From Clostridia bacterium (lineage in GTDB: Bacteria; Bacillota; Clostridia; Oscillospirales; CAG-272), in NCBI GenBank assembly GCA_017961575.1, contig JAGCXA010000046.1, positions 1 through 51,667 of the forward strand: 51,667 nucleotides of DNA, in the 5' to 3' direction. Made by a program: the position numbers and the translations under genes. Positions 46,335 to 51,667 of this stretch are shown piece by piece. The notes under the pieces were generated by a model. That model did not search any database, was not told where the DNA came from, and worked only from the letters and a program-made list of their open reading frames with translations. How positions within the stretch are numbered: position 1 is the stretch's first letter; every line of letters starts with the position of its first letter.

Positions 46335-47204
46335 TCAGCCCTCGTTCGATTTTACCATCGTACCGGCGCCCTCGTCGGTCAGAAGTTCCAGCAGGATCGA
46401 ATGCGGGATCCTGCCGTCCATAATGATGACCTTGCGCACTCCGGCGGAGATCGCCTTCACGCAGCAGTCCACCTTCGGGATCATACCGCCCGAAATGATC
46501 CCCTGCTCGCGCAGGTGCGCCGCCTCGTCCACCGTGATCTCGGGGATCAGCGACGCGGGATCGTTCTTGTCGCGCAGGATGCCCGCGATGTCGGTCATCA
46601 GCAGCATACGTTCGGCGCCGAGCGCCCCGGCAATGTACGCGGCGGCGGTGTCGCCGTTGATATTATAGGCGTTGCCGTCCCGGTCGCAGCCGATCGTCGA
46701 GACGACCGGGATGTAGCCCTTTTCAAGCAGGTCGGTCAGGGGCGCGGGATGGATCTTCACGACCTCGCCCACGTAGCCGAGCCGGGGATCCTTCTGTACG
46801 GCTTCGATCAGCCGTCCGTCCATCCCCGACAGCCCGACGGCGCGCCCGCCCTTGTTTTCGAGCATATTGACCAGCGTTTTGTTCACCTTTCCGGCGAGGA
46901 CCATCTGCACGATGTCCATCGTCTCGGCGTCGGTGACGCGCAGTCCGTCGACGAACTCGGGCTTTTTGCCGAGTTTCTCCATCAGCCCGCTGATCTCGGG
47001 TCCGCCGCCGTGGACGAGCACGACCTTCACGCCGATGAGCGACAGGAGAACCACGTCCTCCATCACCTGGGCTTTCAGTTGGTCGTCGATCATCGCGTTG
47101 CCGCCGTACTTGACGACGATGGTCTTTCCGTTATAGCGCTTGATGTAGGGAAGCGCCTGGATCAGGATCTCGGCGCGTTCGTGATTGGTGATCGCGTTCA
47201 GCAT
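46335..47204 (-). CDS. argB: Acetylglutamate kinase
   Basis: This 289-residue amino-acid kinase fold phosphorylates N-acetylglutamate. Characteristic segments: VVKYGGNAM (about residue 30), VLVHGGGPEIS (about 68), a substrate motif VGLSGMDG and late GGMIPKVDCC. The N-terminal helix (about 1-20) is the type that forms hexamers in arginine-inhibited enzymes, so feedback inhibition by arginine is plausible. It sits 13 bp after argJ and almost touches argD. Confidence 0.97.
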   Translation of the reverse strand: MLNAITNHERAEILIQALPYIKRYNGKTIVVKYGGNAMIDDQLKAQVMEDVVLLSLIGVKVVLVHGGGPEISGLMEKLGKKPEFVDGLRVTDAETMDIVQMVLAGKVNKTLVNMLENKGGRAVGLSGMDGRLIEAVQKDPRLGYVGEVVKIHPAPLTDLLEKGYIPVVSTIGCDRDGNAYNINGDTAAAYIAGALGAERMLLMTDIAGILRDKNDPASLIPEITVDEAAHLREQGIISGGMIPKVDCCVKAISAGVRKVIIMDGRIPHSILLELLTDEGAGTMVKSNEG

Positions 47205-47217
47205 TTCTTTCTTCCTT

Positions 47218-48432
47218 TCAGGTGCGGTAATCGCCGTTGATCTTCACGTAATCGTAGGTGAGGTCGCAGCCCCAAGCCGACGAGGTCTCGTCGCCCGAAT
47301 TCAGGCAAACGAGGATCTCGATCTCCTTCTCCGAGAGGATCGCCTTCGCCTTCTCCTCCGAGAAGTCCACGCCGCAGCCGTTCCGGCAGACCGGGATCGT
47401 CCCGGCTGCGCTCGCGAAACTGACGTCGATCTTGGAGACGTCGACCGCCGTGCCGCTGTATCCGATGGCGCAGAGGACGCGCCCCCAGTTGGCGTCGGCG
47501 CCGAACATCGCGGCTTTCAGCAAGCTCGAACAGATCACGCTCTTCGCCACCGTCCGGGCGGTCGCCTTGTCGGCGGCGCCGCTGACGCGGCATTCGAGCA
47601 GGCGGGTCGCCCCCTCGCCGTCGCCGGCGATCATCCGGCAGAGCGCGACGGTCACGGTGTTGAGCGCGCGCATAAAGGTCGCGAAATCCTCGTTCTCACA
47701 GGTGATCTCGGGGTTGCCCGCGAGCCCGTTCGCCAGCACCGTCACCATGTCGTTGGTCGAGGTGTCGCCGTCGACGCTCACCATATTGAAGGTGTCGGAA
47801 ACGTCCGACGAGAGCGCCTTTTTCAGCATTGCGGGGGAGATCTTCGCGTCGGTCGTGATGAAGACGAGCATCGTCGCGAGGTTGGGATGGATCATCCCGC
47901 TCCCCTTCGCGATGCCGCCGATTCGGCAGGTCTTGCCCGAAAGGGTGAATTCGACGGCGACCTCTTTGAGCTGTGTGTCGGTCGTCATGATCCCCTCGGC
48001 GGCGGCTTGGCTGCCGTTCTCCGTAAGCCCTGCGGCGAGCGCGGGAAGCCCCGCCACGATCGGGGTAACGTCGAGCGGCTGCCCGATCACGCCGGTCGAG
48101 GCGACGACGACGTCGTCGGGGGAGATCCCGAGCGCTTTCGCAGTCGCTTCGCTCATCTTCTCGGCGACCTCGATCCCGTTCTCGTTGCAGGTGTTGGCGT
48201 TTCCGCTGTTGCAGACGATCGCCTGCGCGACGCCGTTTGCAAGGTGCGCCTTCGTGACGAGGAGCGGCGCGCCCTTGACGAGGTTGGTCGTGTAGACCGC
48301 CGCCGCCGTCGCGGGGACCTCGCTCACGATCAGCGACAGATCGCGCTTCGTCCGGTTCTTCCGGATCCCGCAATGGATCCCGTTCGCTTTAAACCCTTTT
48401 GCGGCGCAGACGCCGCCGTTCACTTTTTTCAC
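47218..48432 (-). CDS. argJ: Bifunctional ornithine acetyltransferase/N-acetylglutamate synthase
   Basis: The product has 404 residues. ArgJ recycles the acetyl group from acetylornithine to glutamate. It is made as a precursor that cleaves itself before the Thr of the ATML motif, seen here in KGSGMIHPNLATMLVFITTDA (shown in part, Thr at about 187), giving alpha and beta chains. Other family segments: NSGNANTC, ASTGVIGQPL and GDTSTNDMV. With no separate argA or argE nearby, this gives a cyclic pathway. It lies 27 bp after argC. Confidence 0.97.
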   Translation of the reverse strand: MKKVNGGVCAAKGFKANGIHCGIRKNRTKRDLSLIVSEVPATAAAVYTTNLVKGAPLLVTKAHLANGVAQAIVCNSGNANTCNENGIEVAEKMSEATAKALGISPDDVVVASTGVIGQPLDVTPIVAGLPALAAGLTENGSQAAAEGIMTTDTQLKEVAVEFTLSGKTCRIGGIAKGSGMIHPNLATMLVFITTDAKISPAMLKKALSSDVSDTFNMVSVDGDTSTNDMVTVLANGLAGNPEITCENEDFATFMRALNTVTVALCRMIAGDGEGATRLLECRVSGAADKATARTVAKSVICSSLLKAAMFGADANWGRVLCAIGYSGTAVDVSKIDVSFASAAGTIPVCRNGCGVDFSEEKAKAILSEKEIEILVCLNSGDETSSAWGCDLTYDYVKINGDYRT

Positions 48433-48459
48433 TTCGTTATCCTCTTTTCCGGTTCGTTT

Positions 48460-49386
48460 TCATCCGAGCGCGAGCCCCGTCTCTTCGGGGAGCCCGAGCG
48501 CAATATTCATATTCTGGATCGCCGCGCCCGACGCGCCCTTGCCGAGATTGTCGAAGCGCGAGACGAGCAGGATCCGTTCGTCGTTCCCGAACACCGAGAT
48601 CTCCATATCGTCGCGCCCGGCAAGCGCCCCGGCGGAGAGCAGTCCGTCGGCGTCCGCCTCGCCGGAGTAACGCACGATCGGCCCGCGGTAAACGGTGCGG
48701 TAGAGGTCAATCACGTCCGCGGCGGTACCCGCGAGAAGTTCGGCGGGCAGTTCCACCGTCACCGCCATCCCCGCGTAGAAAGAGGAGACGATCGGGGAAA
48801 AGAGCGGCGCGTGTTTCAGTCCCGGGATCAACTGCATTTCGGGCAGGTGCTTGTGGGTCTGCGAAAGTCCGTAGATCCGGGGCGCCAGCAGGCGCGCGGC
48901 GTTCGATTCGTCCTCGTATTCGGCGATCATTTTCTTTCCGCCGCCGGAGTAGCCGGTCAGCGAGAAGCAAGAGAGACGCGCGTCGGGGGAGAGCAGACCC
49001 GCCGAGATAAGCGGGGCGACGAGCGCGATGAATCCGCTGGCGTGGCATCCGGGATTCGCGATCCGCGTCGCGTTCGCGATCTTCTCACGCTGTCCCGCCA
49101 GTTCCGGGAACCCGTAGACCCAGCCGGGAGACACCCGGTGCGCCGTCGAGGTGTCGATCAGGACGGTTTTCGCGTCGCCGACAAGTCCCACCGCCTCGCG
49201 CGCGGCGTCGTCGGGCAGACACAGGAACGCGACGTCCGCCTCGGCAAAACACGCGGCGCGGGACGCGGGGTCTTTCCGCTTTTCGTCGGGCAGAGAGAGA
49301 AGCGTTATATCTTTGCGCGCGGCAAGCCGCTCACGGATCCGGAGCCCGGTGGTTCCGGCGCTCCCGTCAATGAAAACTTTGGTCAT
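48460..49386 (-). CDS. argC: N-acetyl-gamma-glutamyl-phosphate reductase (type 2)
   Basis: This 308-residue short, type 2 AGPR reduces acetylglutamyl phosphate with NADPH. The nucleotide-binding start is FIDGSAGTTGLRI (residues 5-17), the catalytic Cys lies in IANPGCHASG (about 113), and the His is in SQTHKHLPEM. It is the first gene of argC-J-B-D, directly after an ARG-box promoter. The type 2 form, about 40 residues shorter than the B. subtilis-like enzyme, is a point of difference from typical Bacilli. Confidence 0.96.
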   Translation of the reverse strand: MTKVFIDGSAGTTGLRIRERLAARKDITLLSLPDEKRKDPASRAACFAEADVAFLCLPDDAAREAVGLVGDAKTVLIDTSTAHRVSPGWVYGFPELAGQREKIANATRIANPGCHASGFIALVAPLISAGLLSPDARLSCFSLTGYSGGGKKMIAEYEDESNAARLLAPRIYGLSQTHKHLPEMQLIPGLKHAPLFSPIVSSFYAGMAVTVELPAELLAGTAADVIDLYRTVYRGPIVRYSGEADADGLLSAGALAGRDDMEISVFGNDERILLVSRFDNLGKGASGAAIQNMNIALGLPEETGLALG

Positions 49387-49409
49387 TTTCGTCCCCTTTT
49401 CAACGGATA

Positions 49410-49423
49410 TGAATAATTATACA
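49410..49423 (-). promoter_or_regulatory. ARG box overlapping the argC -10
   Basis: On the minus strand TGTATAATTATTCA matches the ARG-box consensus TGAATwwwwATTCA at 13 of 14 positions and contains the -10. The transporter/argF promoter has the same arrangement (22593-22606). Confidence 0.65.
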
Positions 49424-49444
49424 ACCTGTTTCCCGAAATGTCAA
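49416..49444 (-). promoter_or_regulatory. Proximal sigma-A promoter of argCJBD
   Basis: A consensus TTGACA (49444-49439), a 17-bp spacer and TATAAT (49421-49416) on the minus strand, 30 bp before argC. Confidence 0.9.
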
Positions 49445-49473
49445 GTGATAACAGAAAATATTTTTTGATACAA

Positions 49474-49506
49474 TGCATAAAGTACTGAATAGCGATGAAT
49501 AATGCA
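49474..49506 (-). promoter_or_regulatory. Cluster of ArgR-like half-sites upstream of argC
   Basis: TGCATAA (49474), TGAATAG (49486) and TGAATAATGCA (49496) on the plus strand lie 30-60 bp upstream of the proximal promoter and just downstream of the distal one. They could support cooperative or looping repression. Confidence 0.45.
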
Positions 49507-49535
49507 AAAAAAGAGGTTCGGATACCCTTCGATTT

Positions 49536-49564
49536 ATTATAACGCGCGCGTCGGAAAAAAGCAA
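49536..49564 (-). promoter_or_regulatory. Distal promoter of argCJBD
   Basis: TTGCTT (49564-49559), a 17-bp spacer and TATAAT (49541-49536) read towards argC. A transcript from here would cross the half-site cluster. Confidence 0.6.
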
Positions 49565-49661
49565 GCGAGGGGGATCGGCGGCGCGCGATTTCGTTCGGGC
49601 GGCCGTTTTTCCGGAACAGTCCGCGCCGTGTCGTTTTGTAGGAAAAAAAGTATAATAAGTA

Positions 49662-49690
49662 TTGACTTTGGGGTCGGCTGATTGTATAAT
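49662..49690 (+). promoter_or_regulatory. Promoter of the uL15-like membrane protein gene
   Basis: TTGACT (49662-49667), a 17-bp spacer and TATAAT (49685-49690). The leader to the start codon is about 180 nt and has no obvious gene. Confidence 0.8.
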
Positions 49691-49873
49691 TTAAATAGAG
49701 TAAAGGGCGAGTTGAGAGATTTTTTGTATAGAGCGACGTTGCCGGACGGACGGCGCAGGGCGATTTATCGGGCGCTTTGCCGTTGCGTCATTTCCGGAAA
49801 GGCGGTAGCGCGTCGCAGAAAAACCGCGCAGGTTTTTGACTTCAAAAGATTTCAAAAGAAGGGAGATCTTGTT

Positions 49874-51412
49874 ATGAAAGCGTTACCGTTCTCTTTTTCC
49901 TCTGCTCTGTTGGCGATGAGCATCTCGCCGGGCAAGCTGATCGGCATTCTGATCGGTCTGCTCATCCTCATTCTGATCGTCGTCTTTATCTGCGTCCTCC
50001 TCCGCAGGAGAGGAAGAGCGAAGGCGCGGGCGACGGAAGAGGTGAAAGCCGAGCCCGTGCGGGAAGAACCGCCGGAGGACGTCACGCCGATTGAAGACGA
50101 AAAGGCGGCGGAGCCGGAGGAAGAGCCGGAAGAACCGATCACGCTGAAAGAATCCATCGCGGTCGCCAAGCACGCGGCGCACAGCGTGAAGTGGGGTAAA
50201 AAGACGATCGCCGAGTATCTGCGCGTCCGTCACGCGGGCGAGATCGAGATCAACGAGAGAGTCAGCCAGACGACCACGGGTCTCCCGCTCGCCGATACGC
50301 ATTATGCCGTCGACCACAAGACGCGGAAGTGCTTCGTTTACGTATACGAAACCGAAGGCGCGCCGATGCTGCTCATCAACGCCGACCCCGAACTCGCAAG
50401 AGAACTGCACAAGCGGCGCGGAAACGTACATAAGAGCGCCTTCCCGAAATCGAAGGATCAGTGGTACAGTCTGCCGCTCGACGACACCTACTCGAAAGAG
50501 GAGGTGCAGAGCATTCTTGACCGTTGCCACGCCTACGTTCTCGGACGGGACGTGAACGCGATCCCGCTGCCGGGTCTTGCCAAGGCGGAGCCGGTCGGGT
50601 CGCAGGAGCCGATGACCTTGAAAGAGTCCATTGCGGTCGCGAGCCACACCGCGCACAGCGTCAAGTGGAGCAAGAAGGCGATCGCGGAGGACCTGCGCAC
50701 CCGTCACGGGAAAGAGGTCGAGGTCAACGAGCGCGTCACGCATACGACCACGGGGCTTCCGCTCGCCGACACGCACTACGCCGTCGACCACAAGACGCGG
50801 AAGTGCTTCGTCTACGTCTACGAGACCGAGGGATCGCCGCTTCTGCTCATCAACTCCGACGCGGAACTCGCGGCGGAACTCAACGGGCGGCACGGAAACG
50901 TGCACAAGAGCGCGTTCCCGAAATCGAAGGATCAGTGGTACAGTCTGCCGCTCGACGACACCTACTCGAAAGAGGAGGTGCAGAGCATCCTTGACCGTTG
51001 CCACGCGCACGTTCTCGGCAGAGACGCGAAGGCGATCAAGTTGCAGGCGTCGCTTCCCGACCCCGTCGCCGTCATTTCCGCGAGCGAGGTCGACGCCCTG
51101 ATCAGCGACGAAGCCGCGGAGGCGGCGATCGAAAACGACGACGTGAAGGTGAAGGTCACCGGCAAGAAAGAGATCGTCAACGTCGACAGTCTCTCGGCGT
51201 GCTTCCGGTCGGGCGATACCATCACCGTGCAGGCGTTGGCGGAGAAGGGATTGATCTCGAAGAAGGCGGGACAGGTCAAACTGCTCGCGCACGGAACGCT
51301 GGACAAGGTGTTCCACGTCGAGTTGCAGGACTTCTCGATCGAGGCCGCCAAGATGATCATCGCCACCGGCGGAACGGTCAAACGGGTCCCTTCCCCCGTG
51401 GAGAAGAAGTAA
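49874..51412 (+). CDS. Membrane-anchored protein with two long repeats and a uL15-like C-terminal domain
   Basis: The protein has 512 residues. One TM helix (about 20-45, LIGILIGLLILILIVVFICV) is followed by a basic stop-transfer and an acidic Glu/Pro linker (about 52-86). Two near-identical repeats follow (about 88-235 and 244-392; period about 157), each with TLKESIAVA, AHSVKW, LADTHYAVDHKTRKCFVYVY and FPKSKDQWYSLPLDDTYS. The C-terminus (about 435-505: VQALAEKGLISKKAGQVKLL, FSIEAAKMIIATGG) resembles the end of ribosomal protein uL15. Its function is unknown. The ATG at 49874 has AAGGGAG upstream; the open frame extends upstream without an RBS. Confidence 0.7.
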   Translation: MKALPFSFSSALLAMSISPGKLIGILIGLLILILIVVFICVLLRRRGRAKARATEEVKAEPVREEPPEDVTPIEDEKAAEPEEEPEEPITLKESIAVAKHAAHSVKWGKKTIAEYLRVRHAGEIEINERVSQTTTGLPLADTHYAVDHKTRKCFVYVYETEGAPMLLINADPELARELHKRRGNVHKSAFPKSKDQWYSLPLDDTYSKEEVQSILDRCHAYVLGRDVNAIPLPGLAKAEPVGSQEPMTLKESIAVASHTAHSVKWSKKAIAEDLRTRHGKEVEVNERVTHTTTGLPLADTHYAVDHKTRKCFVYVYETEGSPLLLINSDAELAAELNGRHGNVHKSAFPKSKDQWYSLPLDDTYSKEEVQSILDRCHAHVLGRDAKAIKLQASLPDPVAVISASEVDALISDEAAEAAIENDDVKVKVTGKKEIVNVDSLSACFRSGDTITVQALAEKGLISKKAGQVKLLAHGTLDKVFHVELQDFSIEAAKMIIATGGTVKRVPSPVEKK

Positions 51413-51430
51413 GATCCCGAAAGCGTAACG

Positions 51431-51472
51431 GAAGGCGTCCGCGGACACGCGGACGCCTTCTTTCGGTTTTTC
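51431..51472 (+). terminator. Rho-independent terminator
   Basis: The stem GAAGGCGTCCGCG / CGCGGACGCCTTC with loop GACA is followed by TTTCGGTTTTTC. Confidence 0.85.
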
Positions 51473-51578
51473 CGGGCGGAGACCGAAAAGAGACGGGCAG
51501 GGGAACCTGCCGCGCTCTTTGTCCGCCGACCGTTTCCGCGCTCTTTTCGCGCCGCCGTTTCTTTTTTTCAAAAAACTC

Positions 51579-51607
51579 TTGCAAAACCGTCCCCGATATG
51601 CTATACT
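51579..51607 (+). promoter_or_regulatory. Promoter of tRNA-Ala
   Basis: TTGCAA (51579-51584), a 17-bp spacer and TATACT (51602-51607), 11 bp before the tRNA. Confidence 0.8.
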
Positions 51608-51618
51608 ATACCACGCTT

Positions 51619-51667
51619 GGGGCATTAGCGCAGTTGGGAGCGCACAACACTGGCAGTGTTGGGGTCA
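51619..51667 (+). tRNA. tRNA-Ala (anticodon GGC), truncated by the window end
   Basis: The 5' half is present: acceptor start GGGGCAT, D-arm GCGC-AGTTGGGA-GCGC and anticodon arm CAACA-CTGGCAG-TGTTG, giving GGC. The T-arm and 3' acceptor lie outside the window. Confidence 0.85.

Noticed and set aside
49682-49873. 64-codon N-terminal extension of the uL15-like protein
   Set aside because: It begins within the promoter -10 and has no RBS. The ATG at 49874 has AAGGGAG and starts a normal membrane-anchor sequence.
1-51667. CRISPR array, insertion sequence or prophage
   Set aside because: The repeats are hairpin arrays or tandem units without equal spacers. No transposase, integrase, cas or phage structural gene was recognised.

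Overview
The window looks like chromosomal DNA of an uncultured, endospore-forming member of the Clostridia. It is GC-rich, strongly biased to NNC/NNG codons, and almost every housekeeping promoter found is a sigma-A type TTGnnn-17-TATAAT. The endospore call rests on spoVAC-spoVAD-spoVAE. The Clostridial call rests on the gene repertoire: SpoVA, secG-rnr, MgtE, archaeal-type AspRS and a membrane-anchored uL15-like protein. No rRNA, CRISPR array, insertion sequence or prophage was seen.

Layout. 1-346: structured repeat DNA. 347-2210 (minus): spoVAC-D-E. 2378-6566 (plus): alaS and a MATE exporter. 6908-9951 (minus): secG, rnr and a SLOG protein. 10164-11633 (minus): a solitary adenine methylase-like protein. 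11861-12985 (plus): an SbcD/YhaO-like protein whose metal ligands are eroded, facing an EamA exporter. 14065-14248: two tRNA-Val genes. 14360-16717: a Rad3/DinG-type Fe-S helicase. 16830-20686: two short metabolic operons (2-hydroxyacid dehydrogenase plus TIM-barrel isomerase; YunG-like, PPC-domain protein and SDR). 20876-22285: a GGDEF protein.

22572-30105 is an arginine-linked block: an amino-acid ABC transporter, argF, and carB fused to a diaminopimelate-epimerase domain that lacks one catalytic cysteine. Its partner argC-argJ-argB-argD lies at 45164-49386 on the minus strand. Both units start from promoters whose -10 is embedded in an ARG-box-like palindrome and which have upstream half-site clusters, so one ArgR-type repressor probably controls both.

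30537-33264 (minus): archaeal-type aspS and a lipoprotein EEP-family hydrolase. 33592-35052: mgtE with a long structured leader. 35120-35917: a strikingly AT-rich islet with a two-TM protein overlapping a RelE/ParE-like protein. 36036-39928: a beta-helix lipoprotein and a two-component system whose promoters share an 11-bp-phased direct repeat. 40013-43287: glutathione peroxidase, then an ADP-ribosylhydrolase/phosphodiesterase/acidic-protein/zinc-ribbon operon. 43326-45135: tandem repeats, tRNA-Pro with tRNA-derived 193-bp repeats, an XRE regulator and a hairpin array. 49874-51412: a membrane protein with two long repeats and a uL15-like C-terminus. A partial tRNA-Ala closes the window.

The most unusual material is (i) a family of 3'-end RNA-like elements, four copies, each in sense with the gene just upstream and with compensating changes in the stems, often beside arrays of hairpins separated by CGATAT; (ii) the CarB-DapF fusion; (iii) the membrane uL15-like protein; (iv) the AT-rich two-gene islet; and (v) the predicted two-component regulon.
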